A DNA stretch of 64,000 nt from Clostridia bacterium. Its GTDB lineage: Bacteria > Bacillota > Clostridia > UMGS1883 > UMGS1540. Positions within the stretch are counted from its first letter, which is position 1. Each line of letters starts with the position of its first letter. Of the stretch, positions 33,754-41,997 are shown in pieces. The notes under the pieces are model-generated. The model was given only the letters and a program-made list of their open reading frames with translations. It was not told the origin of the DNA and did not search any database. The stretch covers positions 1 to 64,000 of the forward strand of contig JAFSAU010000051.1 of NCBI GenBank assembly GCA_017442155.1, read 5' to 3'. The position numbers and the translations under genes were made by a program.

Positions 33754-34143
33754 TTGAAAAAGAGAACGAAAGCATTTGCGGTGCTGTTTCTGGATGTTCT
33801 TTTGTGCGGAATGCTTTTTGCCGTTCCCTCTATAGCACAGTGGATGTCAGAAAGAGTTCCTGCGTGCATCTTTTTGAAAAACGGCATACTGTGTCCCAGC
33901 TGTGGTGCCACCCGTTGTATCAGGGACATGAGCCTGGGGGCATTTTCGTCGGCTTTTTGGTATAATCCGTTTGTTTTTTGCCTGGTTCTGTACATAGGAG
34001 GCGTCGTTCTGCTCATGAATCTGAGCGGTTTGTTTCATCTCCGGTTTGCCAGAAACGCAGTCGCCTTCGCCGTGCATTACAAAACACTCGTTACTTTAAT
34101 GGGCTGTTTTGCGGTGTTCGGATTGCTGAGGAATTTTGTATAA
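33754..34143 (+). CDS. DUF2752 membrane protein
   Basis: A 129-residue protein with three hydrophobic segments and the DUF2752 signature GILCPSCGATRCIRDM near residue 44, where the CPxCGxTR motif faces the first helix end. The role of the family is unknown. The TTG start directly follows the stop of the zinc-ribbon/DUF4190 gene, so the two form a coupled pair; DUF2752 genes are often found beside such TM2/DUF4190-like proteins. A terminator follows at 34187-34222. Confidence 0.82.
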   Translation: MKKRTKAFAVLFLDVLLCGMLFAVPSIAQWMSERVPACIFLKNGILCPSCGATRCIRDMSLGAFSSAFWYNPFVFCLVLYIGGVVLLMNLSGLFHLRFARNAVAFAVHYKTLVTLMGCFAVFGLLRNFV

Positions 34144-34186
34144 AAAACGGCTTTCTTATGAGACGTGCTTTTAAGGATAGTAATTT

Positions 34187-34224
34187 AAAAGGCAGAAACG
34201 AGCGATTTCGTTTCTGCCTTTTAT
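34187..34224 (+). terminator. Terminator after DUF2752 gene
   Basis: A perfect 15-bp stem AAAAGGCAGAAACGA (34187-34201) with 34208-34222, able to act in both directions. Confidence 0.8.
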
Positions 34225-34225
34225 C

Positions 34226-34251
34226 GTAGGGGACGATTCACGAATCGCCCG
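34226..34251 (+). repeat. REP-like palindrome, intergenic copy
   Basis: 26 bases beginning GTAGGGG with arms GACGATTC / GAATCGCC around one base. Same length and leading GTAGGGG as the two copies inside the RAYT gene at 14422 and 14586, though the palindrome core differs. 34252-34355 shows nothing else. Confidence 0.6.
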
Positions 34252-34355
34252 TTTTCATAAGGTTTTAGGATTATTTTAAAAGTTTGGAAAATGGCACACA
34301 TTTTCCCTGCTTGTTACAGCAGCGGACAGGTTAACAGGTCATAATCAGCTTGAAA

Positions 34356-36320
34356 TCAAATGGTTTTGTAAAAATAAATTTTTGCAGTACGTTTATTGGG
34401 AATAACTATTTTTAACCCTTCTTCTATAAGCTCTTTTCCGCTTATGATGAACTCACCGCCGTCTATATCCGTAAACAGATACTTACAGTTTTCGTTTATT
34501 CCACAGGGCGTAAATGTTGCTGTTTCATATGGCGAATTTTCGCGCCTGAATATCTGAACAATGCCATCCTTTTCCGACGGGCGGTCAAACTGCACGGCAC
34601 ACCATGTATCAAGCTTATCCGAAAAGTCCGTAAGAGGATAAAAGTCCTCGGAAAAATACGGACGAACCTTTAAGTATTCTTCCGTGTACTTTTTGATAAA
34701 ATCTATTTTCTCTTTTGTATCACAGAAACCTTCTCTTTCGGAAAAAGAATGGTTTGTTGTCATAGATGAATCATAGGCACTTCTGATTCGATATTCATCA
34801 TACCCTCTTCCTGTCCCGGTCCCCGAATACGGCATCCATGTATTGAAAGTCATATGATGGCATTGAGAAGCTTCAATATCATAATTGGCTTTACACTGAT
34901 AGTCACTTCTCCACAGTGGCATGCTGCGACGAAGGGTTTCTATGTCGATACGTCTTCCTCCGCCGGCGCAGTTATCAATTATCAAATTCGGAAATTTTTC
35001 AAGTAAAGAATCCCATAATTTATACAGACCGTTGATATGCTTTATTTCAGAAATGCCCTTTCTGTCCCCCCAGTCATTGCTGAGCAAATCAATCGACGAA
35101 AAATTAAAATCCTGTCTGTAGCAATCTATTTTTAATTCATCAATATAGTTCGAAAGTGTATCAAAGCAGTACTTCCATGCACTTTCATTCCCTAAATTCA
35201 GCAAACCGTCACGTACGTTGTTCTTATCCCCCAAAATAAAATATTCAGGATGCGCCAAAGCTATCGGGGTAGTGCGAACAGCTCTTTCCGGTTCAAACCA
35301 TAACAGAAATTTCATTCCCGCATCGTGAACGGCTTTTGAAACATCTTTAAGTCCATTTGGATGGATGAATGGACTGACTCTCCAATCACCGACATGCTGA
35401 GGCCAGTCTCCTCCAAATTCATCGGGAGTAGGCAAGGTGCTGCCTCCATACCATCCTGCATCCATCCATATATATTCAAAAGGCAAATTATTGTTCTTGA
35501 TTTTTTCAATTCTGTCAAGCACAGATGCGGTTGACATTCCGCCCCACATACAGGCGCACAAAGGACCGTACGCATCGCGCCCCTCCGTTCCTATAAGCGA
35601 AAAATGTTCTTTTAGAAGTCGTCTCCACTTGTTTTGAGAAGCGGTCACATCTCCCTCGTACGGCATTATGACAACAGACGATGTGCGAAATTTCTCTCCG
35701 GGCATCACCCTGAAATATGTATTTTCGATTTTTGATTTGAATGTTATATCCTCTTCTGTTCTTTCTATTTCACAGTTCCATTGTCCGGTCCAACCTACAG
35801 CAAAAATATATCCTTTTCCATTTTTATGCACATTAAAAAACGGAGCATTGTTTTCACTTGAGAGACCTCCGGAGGCTGAATAAGATTTTGACATGTCCGC
35901 GTAAATGTGATTTATCCGTCTGTTCTTCTTTACTACGTCCGCATCTGCATAAAATTCATCCTTTGTACATGTAGAGCCAGACGGAGCATAAATTTTTGTG
36001 GCAATATTTTTATCGGGGAGAAATGCCTCCCTTTTTCGTGGGTCTTCGTGTCCTAACGGAAGAGCACAATTACAATCCCATAACTCGGATAGTATTTCGG
36101 TAGGTGTATCGGATGTGTTTTCGATATAGTTAACCCATTCGTATGCACCAAATTTTTTATATTTTTTGGCAACATTGGTTACCTTGAGTCCACCCTTGAA
36201 GGAATATGTAGTAGTCAGTGCATCTTCGGTTTCTTCTATCTGGGATTTATACTCCAAATCCCATGCATTTTTATTGCCAAGTTTAAACGAAAATCTTTTA
36301 TTTTCTTTTAAAAAGTTCAT
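34356..36320 (-). CDS. GH36-type alpha-galactosidase
   Basis: Probably removes terminal alpha-galactose from raffinose-type sugars. The 654-residue protein follows the GH36/melibiase plan: N-terminal beta-supersandwich, a TIM barrel from about residue 270 with WMDAGWYGG, FLLWFEPERA, the nucleophile region DCYRQDFNF, NCAGGGRRID and the acid/base Asp in WRSDYQ, and a C-terminal beta domain. No signal peptide, so cytoplasmic. The ATG at 36320 follows AAGGAGG. It is AT-rich relative to the core genes and divergent from an AraC-type regulator, a common layout for horizontally gained sugar loci. Confidence 0.88.
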   Translation of the reverse strand: MNFLKENKRFSFKLGNKNAWDLEYKSQIEETEDALTTTYSFKGGLKVTNVAKKYKKFGAYEWVNYIENTSDTPTEILSELWDCNCALPLGHEDPRKREAFLPDKNIATKIYAPSGSTCTKDEFYADADVVKKNRRINHIYADMSKSYSASGGLSSENNAPFFNVHKNGKGYIFAVGWTGQWNCEIERTEEDITFKSKIENTYFRVMPGEKFRTSSVVIMPYEGDVTASQNKWRRLLKEHFSLIGTEGRDAYGPLCACMWGGMSTASVLDRIEKIKNNNLPFEYIWMDAGWYGGSTLPTPDEFGGDWPQHVGDWRVSPFIHPNGLKDVSKAVHDAGMKFLLWFEPERAVRTTPIALAHPEYFILGDKNNVRDGLLNLGNESAWKYCFDTLSNYIDELKIDCYRQDFNFSSIDLLSNDWGDRKGISEIKHINGLYKLWDSLLEKFPNLIIDNCAGGGRRIDIETLRRSMPLWRSDYQCKANYDIEASQCHHMTFNTWMPYSGTGTGRGYDEYRIRSAYDSSMTTNHSFSEREGFCDTKEKIDFIKKYTEEYLKVRPYFSEDFYPLTDFSDKLDTWCAVQFDRPSEKDGIVQIFRRENSPYETATFTPCGINENCKYLFTDIDGGEFIISGKELIEEGLKIVIPNKRTAKIYFYKTI

Positions 36321-36462
36321 TGATAAATTCCTCCTTATATAAACATAACTGTGCCGATAACACACAAAACGATACTTACAATTAAATTTTTTGATAGCCT
36401 TTCTTAAAAGAAAATTTCACCTCCTTTTTAGCTATTATATCAATTAAATTTTCATATTTATA

Positions 36463-36492
36463 TTGAAAATTCACCAAAAAATATGATATAAT
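36463..36492 (+). promoter_or_regulatory. Promoter for the AraC-type gene
   Basis: TTGAAA (36463-36468) and TATAAT (36487-36492), 18-base spacer. Just downstream TCACC and GGTGA (36492-36508) make a small palindrome that could be an operator. No clear promoter was found for the divergent alpha-galactosidase. Confidence 0.55.
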
Positions 36493-36512
36493 CACCAACA
36501 GAAGGTGATTTT

Positions 36513-37337
36513 GTGAAATTAATAAGTAACCACGAACATTTCGACAGTGTCAGGGCGTTTGCGTTTTCGACTACATACGCAGAACTGTATGCCGACTCAG
36601 TTGAAAATGTAGATGATTCGCATATTCACGAAGAATGTGAAATATACGTAAACCTGAGTGGCGATGTATCTTTCGTTGTCGAAAACCATATTTATCCCAT
36701 AAAACCCGGGGATATTATAATTACCCGCCCCTTTGAATATCACCACTGTGTTTACCATAGCAATAAACTGCACAGGCATTTCTGGATTTTATTTTCCTCA
36801 TCGGGAAATGAATATCTGTTAGATGCTTTTTTTAACAGAAAATCCGGCAATGCGAACCATCTGTTCCTTTCTCCGGAGGATACCGATGCGCTCATATCTC
36901 TTTGTTATAAAATGACAGAAGAAGAGCCTCTGCAAAGCAGGAAATACTATAATTTTTTTAAGTTGATTACTATTTTGCAAAATGCAAATGCTGTTAAAGG
37001 CAATGCTGTAAATTACCCGTCAGACACATATTATGCCATCAAGTATATCAACAGTTATTTTGGAAATGATATATCTGTGTATGAAATCGCAAAAGGAGCG
37101 CATGTGAGTGTCAATACATTAGAGCGTCATTTTAAGAGAACTTTGAACATTTCTCCGTATGAATATATAAAAAAGAAACGACTGACAAATGCATTAAAGC
37201 TATTGTCAAATGGTTGTACAGTTGCTGAAGCTTCTTCTCAAAGCGGATTTCCTGACTATTCAAATTTCATTGCTCTTTTTAAAAAGACCTACGGAATAAC
37301 ACCGCTAAAATACAAGAAAAATAAGCATAATCTATAG
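36513..37337 (+). CDS. AraC-family transcriptional regulator
   Basis: A 274-residue regulator: an N-terminal cupin-like sugar-sensing domain (HIHEECEIYVNLSG, PGDIIITRPFEYHH) and a C-terminal double helix-turn-helix (ISVYEIAKGAHVSVNTLERHFKR split over the first HTH, then GFPDYSNFIALFKKTYGITP). It starts at GTG 36513 after GAAGGTG. Divergent from the alpha-galactosidase gene, its likely target, with ligand presumably galactose or an alpha-galactoside. Confidence 0.9.
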   Translation: MKLISNHEHFDSVRAFAFSTTYAELYADSVENVDDSHIHEECEIYVNLSGDVSFVVENHIYPIKPGDIIITRPFEYHHCVYHSNKLHRHFWILFSSSGNEYLLDAFFNRKSGNANHLFLSPEDTDALISLCYKMTEEEPLQSRKYYNFFKLITILQNANAVKGNAVNYPSDTYYAIKYINSYFGNDISVYEIAKGAHVSVNTLERHFKRTLNISPYEYIKKKRLTNALKLLSNGCTVAEASSQSGFPDYSNFIALFKKTYGITPLKYKKNKHNL

Positions 37338-37342
37338 AAAAA

Positions 37343-37392
37343 GAGCGCGTCTCGTCAGTGAAAATCACGCACTGAAACACGCTCATATTTTT
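37343..37392 (+). terminator. Terminator after the AraC-type gene
   Basis: GAGCG...CGCTC outer stem with an inner CAGTG/CACTG stem (37343-37384), followed by ATATTTTT. Confidence 0.65.
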
Positions 37393-37430
37393 CTGACTTC
37401 AAAACCTAATCTTCCTTGCCGGCATCCAGC

Positions 37431-38240
37431 TTATGCAGGGCCGTTTTTATTGGTCATAGTTTTTTCGGAACTTTTATATCTGATTTTTTGCATGACAAAG
37501 AAGGCAAGGGAAAGACAAAACAGAAAAATGCTGATCCACTTGGACGTGGTAAGGGCGAAAAACTGACCGCGGACCGCATCGCCCCGTAAACACTCTGTGC
37601 AAAAGCGCAGGATAGAGTACAGGAAAAGATAGCGGAAGAGTAAGGTCCAGCTTTTCAGCTCTTTTTTTGACCAGAATAGCAGGCAGAGCATAATGCAGAT
37701 GTCAAAAAAGGCTTCCACAAACTGAACGGGAAAATACCCCACGTCCGCAGGAAAAGGAAAAACAGTATCCGGGTAATATATCGCGCCCGGGCCGTCATAT
37801 TCTATGCCATAACAACAGCCGGCCAGTGCACAGCCGATTCTGCCAATCGCATGTCCCAGGGGAAGAAAGGGGACAATGGAAGATTCCAGACTGGCAAGGG
37901 GAAGCCCTGCAATTCTTGCGCCCAAAAAGGCTCCCAGAATCCCGCCGATGAGCCCGCCGTAAAAAACCAACCCGTCGCCGGTCAGGAAGGAAAAGTCTCC
38001 TGATGCCAGCATGGCGGTAATATCAGCCCACGTGTATGTGACCAGAATGTACAAAAGTTTTGCGAGAAAAATCGCATTTGCAACTGCTGTCACGCCTACA
38101 ATGATAACGTCCTCCATGACAATGCTTTTCTGCTTTGCCCGCCGGACGGACAGTGCAAAAACCAGAAAAAAGGCAAGAAGCATACAAACACCATAGGATG
38201 GAATATCGCGCGAAAAAATGCGGAATAAATACGGATACAT
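37431..38240 (-). CDS. Lgt-like prolipoprotein diacylglyceryl transferase, divergent
   Basis: A polytopic membrane protein (269 residues, about seven helices) of the Lgt family, which adds diacylglycerol to the lipobox cysteine of prolipoproteins. The Lgt signature is altered: GRIGCALAGCCYG instead of the usual GRIGNFxNxExxG, and LVFYGGLIGG in place of the HGG motif, so residues equal to E. coli His103, Asn146 and Glu151 are changed, while the signature Arg is kept. Similar Cys-rich variants are common in Clostridia and may be paralogues with another substrate. ATG at 38240 follows GAGGTGAGG. Confidence 0.8.
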   Translation of the reverse strand: MYPYLFRIFSRDIPSYGVCMLLAFFLVFALSVRRAKQKSIVMEDVIIVGVTAVANAIFLAKLLYILVTYTWADITAMLASGDFSFLTGDGLVFYGGLIGGILGAFLGARIAGLPLASLESSIVPFLPLGHAIGRIGCALAGCCYGIEYDGPGAIYYPDTVFPFPADVGYFPVQFVEAFFDICIMLCLLFWSKKELKSWTLLFRYLFLYSILRFCTECLRGDAVRGQFFALTTSKWISIFLFCLSLAFFVMQKIRYKSSEKTMTNKNGPA

Positions 38241-38275
38241 AAACCTCACCTCGGAGTATAGAAAACAAAAACCCC

Positions 38276-38310
38276 GCCGGTCTGTAAAATCGAAAGCGGG
38301 ATTTTTGATG
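38276..38310 (-). terminator. Probable terminator before lgt-like gene
   Basis: On the minus strand CCCGC and GCGGGG flank about 20 bases and are followed by TTTTTG. It lies between the small DUF4190-like gene and the Lgt-like gene. Confidence 0.45.
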
Positions 38311-38327
38311 GTTTCACCATTTTGATT

Positions 38328-38567
38328 TTAGAGCAGAGAACCAATGCAAGCGGCACAGGCAATCCAGCAAATTACGCCAAGAGCCACAGAAATAATGGAC
38401 AGGACCAGACCTGCTGTGGCCATGCCGGAAGCACCGGGCTTCTTTTTAGCAATAGCACCAAGAATGATACCGAGAACGCCGCAGAGAAGAGCCGGCCAGC
38501 CGAGAGCACTGAAAAACAGCGAAAATACCAGAGAAACAATGCCGAGAACAAGCGATGCAACAGCCAT
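38328..38567 (-). CDS. Small DUF4190-like membrane protein
   Basis: 79 residues with two long hydrophobic helices (VASLVLGIVSLVFSLFF and GLVLSIISVALGVICWI) separated by GAIAKKKPGASGMATA, the same pattern as the C-terminal part of the zinc-ribbon protein at 33250, but without the ribbon and linker. Role unknown. The ATG lies behind AAGGGG. Confidence 0.75.
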   Translation of the reverse strand: MAVASLVLGIVSLVFSLFFSALGWPALLCGVLGIILGAIAKKKPGASGMATAGLVLSIISVALGVICWIACAACIGSLL

Positions 38568-38679
38568 GAGTACAACCCCTTTCTTTTTCGTATGCTATAA
38601 GTATACCATATTCGACATAATTTGTCAATGAAATTTTTTCTTTTTGTTCATATTTTAGCAAAAAACGAAGAAAAATACC

Positions 38680-38715
38680 CCCCCAAACCGAAGCCGGGGG
38701 GGCAAAAAGCCCGCC
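38680..38715. terminator. GC-rich hairpin downstream of the small membrane protein gene
   Basis: CCCCCCC and GGGGGGG flank an 11-base loop just past the stop of the leftward gene at 38725, with AT-rich flanks on both sides. Confidence 0.55.
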
Positions 38716-38724
38716 AGTGTAATA

Positions 38725-39150
38725 TCAGGCGGCATCCGAACTGAGCAAACAGCCGGCAACGCACCGGATAAAGCAAGCCAGCGTTGCAAAAAGCAACGAA
38801 AGGAAGAAAATCAGTGCACCCACAAGCAGTGCAAAGAGGAAGCTGGCGGCTGCAGGGGGAAACGCCAGCAGAATCACGGCCAGCAATATTGCGCCCAGAA
38901 CGGCGAGCAGCAAAATCCGAAGAATCGGGCAGGCACAGGCTCGCACATCACTGTTTCGGATTGCAGGGGAAAGGACCAGCAAAAGAGCCAGAAACAGAAT
39001 GGCGATACCGCCCACAATCGCCACAAAGAGGGGCGAAAGGGTAATAAAGCCCAAAAACTGCAGAAATGCTGCGATAATGCCGATGAGTACGCTTGCAACA
39101 AGGGCCAGGCCCGTGCAGTTTACTTTGCAGCAGCAACTGAAGTTTGTCAT
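38725..39150 (-). CDS. Hydrophobic membrane protein of unknown function
   Basis: I do not recognise this 141-residue protein. It begins with a Cys-rich stretch (NFSCCCKVNCTG), then has four strongly hydrophobic segments and a second Cys pair region (FIRCVAGCLL) at the end. The layout suggests a four-helix membrane protein with cysteines on one side; small clostridial and Bacillus spore-coat-adjacent proteins can look like this, but nothing ties it to sporulation here. ATG at 39150 follows GGAGGTG. Confidence 0.65.
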   Translation of the reverse strand: MTNFSCCCKVNCTGLALVASVLIGIIAAFLQFLGFITLSPLFVAIVGGIAILFLALLLVLSPAIRNSDVRACACPILRILLLAVLGAILLAVILLAFPPAAASFLFALLVGALIFFLSLLFATLACFIRCVAGCLLSSDAA

Positions 39151-39240
39151 AAAAATCACCTCCGATTGCAGTATATGCAGTCGGAGGCAAGGCTGTGCAG
39201 AAAAAGGCGAAAAACAGGATTTTTTGACAAAAGATGAATA

Positions 39241-39939
39241 CTACACAACAAATCCGCCGTTTATGGCGATGACCTGGCCTGTCAGAAAGGGTGCTTCTGC
39301 GGCATAAAGCACAGCACCGGCCACGTCCCGGGGTGTGCCGATGCGGCCGAGGGGTGTTTCTTCTGCCAGAGCCTTTTTGTCTTCGGATGAAAACCCGGCC
39401 AGCATTTCTGTTTCAATGACGCCGGGCGACACGCAGTTTACGCGAATATCTGACGGCCCTACTTCTTTGGCAAGCGCACGGGTCATTCCGATTACAGCAG
39501 CCTTGGCTGCAGAATAGTGCACCTCGCAGGAAGCACCGACCTGCCCCCACATGGAGGCGATATTTACAATGCTCCCGGCTTTTTCACGAATCATTCCCGG
39601 CAGAAAAGCGCGGCAAAGACGGTAGGTGCCCTTAACATGTACGTCAAACATGGCATCCCACTCGTCCTCGGTAATATCGGTAAACAGCCTTTGCGCCGCA
39701 ATTCCTGCATTATTTACCAGTACGTCGCATCTGCCCACTGCCTCCGTAAACGTCCGGACGGATTCCGCCCGGCACACATCCAACTGCAGTGCTGCACCGC
39801 CGATCTCTGCGGCCAGGGCTTCTGCACTCTTTTTGGAATGGTTATACCCGACAAAAACTTTGTAGCCGGAAGATGAAAGCATCCGGCAGATTGCACTTCC
39901 AATACCGCCGGCCCCGCCGGAAACAGCCGCTGTTTTCAT
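39241..39939 (-). CDS. FabG-like short-chain dehydrogenase/reductase
   Basis: An NAD(P)-dependent oxidoreductase of the classical SDR type, 232 residues. The cofactor motif SGGAGGIGSAI is at the N-terminus, NNAG near residue 75, the catalytic Ser in NIASMWGQ and the Tyr/Lys pair in YSAAKAA near 140, and a C-terminal INGG. It is closest in appearance to 3-oxoacyl-ACP reductases, but no fatty acid genes are nearby, so the substrate is open. It appears to be transcribed alone. Confidence 0.85.
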   Translation of the reverse strand: MKTAAVSGGAGGIGSAICRMLSSSGYKVFVGYNHSKKSAEALAAEIGGAALQLDVCRAESVRTFTEAVGRCDVLVNNAGIAAQRLFTDITEDEWDAMFDVHVKGTYRLCRAFLPGMIREKAGSIVNIASMWGQVGASCEVHYSAAKAAVIGMTRALAKEVGPSDIRVNCVSPGVIETEMLAGFSSEDKKALAEETPLGRIGTPRDVAGAVLYAAEAPFLTGQVIAINGGFVV

Positions 39940-39982
39940 GTTTTTTCTCTCCGTTATCTTTTAAATTTGAATACAACAAATC

Positions 39983-40010
39983 AACCATAAGCCTTTGGCT
40001 ATGGCTGATT
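39983..40010 (-). terminator. Probable rpsT terminator
   Basis: AACCATAAGCC and GGCTATGGCT flank a short loop beyond the rpsT stop; pairing is good with one mismatch and the minus-strand side is T-rich. Confidence 0.5.
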
Positions 40011-40044
40011 AAACTGCTGTTTTCAGAAAAAAGCAAAAAAAGCT

Positions 40045-40311
40045 TTAGGCAGCAATTGCCTGATACTTCAATGCCATCTGCGATTTTTTGCGGGCTGCCG
40101 TATTCTTATGCACAATGCCCTTGGCAACGGCCTGGTCCAGCTTCTTCACTGCATAGCGGTATGCTGTGGTCGCAGCTTCTGCGTCCTTGTTTGCAACAGC
40201 GATTTCAAAACGCTTGATAGCGGTTTTGAGTGCAGACTTAATCATCTGATTACGCAGTGTCTTCTTTTCGATAACCAGAACTCTCTTTTTAGCAGACTTA
40301 ATGTTAGGCAT
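40045..40311 (-). CDS. rpsT: 30S ribosomal protein S20
   Basis: Binds 16S rRNA early in 30S assembly. The 88-residue basic, helical protein starts [11 protein letters not shown] and ends [13 protein letters not shown], the classic S20 pattern, with [14 protein letters not shown] in between. The ATG at 40311 follows GGGAGGTG; the long frame upstream is not coding. It is monocistronic, as usual for rpsT. Confidence 0.96.
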   Translation of the reverse strand: MPNIKSAKKRVLVIEKKTLRNQMIKSALKTAIKRFEIAVANKDAEAATTAYRYAVKKLDQAVAKGIVHKNTAARKKSQMALKYQAIAA

Positions 40312-40516
40312 GATTTCACCTCCCAAAATAGTGACTATGATAGTATAACACATCTTTTTGCAAAAAGCAAGATTTTTTTCAAAAATTTTCAAAAAAAACT
40401 GATTTCCAATTTTTTCCGTGTGTATTCTGGCCGCAAATACACATACTGTAACAGGAATCAAATACGGCAAGCGTAAATTTTCTTTACATGTTGCCGCAAA
40501 AAAGGAGTTGGAGTTT

Positions 40517-40726
40517 TTGGATAACACCGCACTGGTACTTGTGATTCTCGGTGCCCTCAATTGGGGTGCCATCGGATTGTTCGGCGTTGATATCCTGGGC
40601 ACGCTGCTCGGCGGTCAGGCTTCCGTTCTCGCCCGCATCGTCTTTTCTGTGGTAGGGCTGGCAGGACTTTGGTGTATCACCCTTTTATTTAAGGAAAAGC
40701 TGCCGGCAAACCACAGAGGGGAGTAG
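40517..40726 (+). CDS. DUF378 family membrane protein
   Basis: A 69-residue protein with two hydrophobic helices and the DUF378 hallmark [13 protein letters not shown] after the first helix. Function unknown; YuzA in Bacillus is a relative. The start is a TTG at 40517 nine bases after AAAGGAG. It may be cotranscribed with the ClpP-like gene 66 bases downstream. Confidence 0.88.
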   Translation: MDNTALVLVILGALNWGAIGLFGVDILGTLLGGQASVLARIVFSVVGLAGLWCITLLFKEKLPANHRGE

Positions 40727-40792
40727 CGTATATCCGGCTGTAGAATGAATTATTCATTTTACAGCACCTTACATAATGAGGGGGGGAGAAGA

Positions 40793-41443
40793 ATGCAGGA
40801 GGAAAATGCGGCGCAGATACAGGAAAGCGGCTCGGTGGATATCCGTTCGTCCCGGGGGAATTTTCATTGCCTGACGATTATCGGGCAGATTGAGGGGCAT
40901 ATGCTTCTTCCGCCGCAGAATAAAACCACGAAATATGAACATGTGATTCCCCGGCTTGCGGCCATTGAGGAAAGCCCGGATACGGACGGGCTTCTGCTCA
41001 TTCTGAACACAATGGGCGGCGATGTGGAGGCGGGGCTGGCCATTGCGGAAATGATTGCCGGTATGAAGAAACCGACGGTGTCTCTCGTGCTTGGCGGCGG
41101 GCACAGCATCGGTGTGCCCCTGGCCGTTTCCGCTGATTTTTCTTTTATTGCACCCACGGCCACCATGACACTGCATCCCATCCGCTATAGCGGCACGGTG
41201 GTGGGGGCACCCCAGACCTTTGCGTATCTCAGCCGTATGCAGGAACGGGTGATTCGGTTTGTAACCTCGCATTCCCGCATGTCGGATGAGGATTTCCGTC
41301 GCATGATTCTGACCACCGGCGAACTGCTCGGTGACGTCGGGACTGTCCTTCTGGGACACGATGCAGTGGATATAGGCCTTATAGACCGGGTGGGCGGCCT
41401 TTCGGATGCGCTGGAGATGCTTTATAGCATGATTCAAAAATAG
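40793..41443 (+). CDS. ClpP-class serine protease, TepA/YmfB type
   Basis: A 216-residue crotonase/ClpP-fold protein. The nucleophile Ser lies in [10 protein letters not shown] near residue 108, the likely catalytic His in [10 protein letters not shown] near 130, and [12 protein letters not shown] matches the oxyanion region. YmfB/TepA proteins degrade signal-peptide remnants or assist export in Bacillus and do not need a Clp ATPase. No signal peptide. The ATG at 40793 follows GGGGGGAGA. Ends at a bidirectional terminator. Confidence 0.85.
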   Translation: MQEENAAQIQESGSVDIRSSRGNFHCLTIIGQIEGHMLLPPQNKTTKYEHVIPRLAAIEESPDTDGLLLILNTMGGDVEAGLAIAEMIAGMKKPTVSLVLGGGHSIGVPLAVSADFSFIAPTATMTLHPIRYSGTVVGAPQTFAYLSRMQERVIRFVTSHSRMSDEDFRRMILTTGELLGDVGTVLLGHDAVDIGLIDRVGGLSDALEMLYSMIQK

Positions 41444-41464
41444 ACAGGAAATGTAAAAAGTTCA

Positions 41465-41505
41465 GAACGCAAAAGCAGGTCGTTTGAGGGACTGCTTTTG
41501 CGTTC
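41465..41505. terminator. Bidirectional terminator between convergent genes
   Basis: A perfect 14-bp stem GAACGCAAAAGCAG (41465-41478) with 41492-41505, between the convergent ClpP-like and DivIVA-like genes. Confidence 0.75.
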
Positions 41506-41516
41506 CGGACATTCGT

Positions 41517-41966
41517 CTATTCTTCTTCGTCCTCATCTTCCGGCGGAACAAGCTCCGAAAGTGCGCCTTCATACTTCCGGAGGGCCGCCGCGGCCTGCAG
41601 ACGCATTGTGTGTATTTCGCTTTTCAGCACCGACATTTTGCTTTCCATACGGATGGCTTCCTGCTCCTTCTCCCGGAGCAATGCCTCGCCTCTGGCCCGT
41701 GCCTCCTCTAAAATGGAATCCGCTTCGCGCTGGGCACTGATGACGGCACGGGACACCGAGTCCCGCTCTGCCTCCAGAGCTGAGAGCTTTTCAAATAGCT
41801 TCGCATTTTCTTTCACAGCCGCATCCGCTTCTGCACGGGCGGCCTTCGTGGCCTCCTGCTCCAGCGAAAGCTGTGCCTCGTATTTTTTTATCAGCGTGTC
41901 AATATAAGCCGCAACATCCTCGCGCTTATATCCGCCCATGGTTTTCCGAAGTTGCAATTCTTCCAT
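41517..41966 (-). CDS. DivIVA-domain coiled-coil protein
   Basis: A 149-residue protein with a short N-terminal DivIVA membrane-binding segment (MGGYKREDVAAYIDTL) and a long coiled coil rich in Glu, Arg and Ala, ending in an acidic tail (PPEDEDEEE). DivIVA-like proteins mark curved membrane at poles and septa or link wall enzymes, as GpsB does. The ATG follows GGAAAGGAA. It is the last gene of the walRK-tsaB-rpiB-nrdR-gltX operon. Confidence 0.85.
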   Translation of the reverse strand: MEELQLRKTMGGYKREDVAAYIDTLIKKYEAQLSLEQEATKAARAEADAAVKENAKLFEKLSALEAERDSVSRAVISAQREADSILEEARARGEALLREKEQEAIRMESKMSVLKSEIHTMRLQAAAALRKYEGALSELVPPEDEDEEE

Positions 41967-41997
41967 TTCTGTTCCTTTCCTCCGCCGGTGCGGACGC

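Noticed and set aside
40045-40602. 185-residue version of S20
   Set aside because: The upstream extension is non-coding; the real start at 40311 has GGGAGGTG and gives the normal 88 residues.
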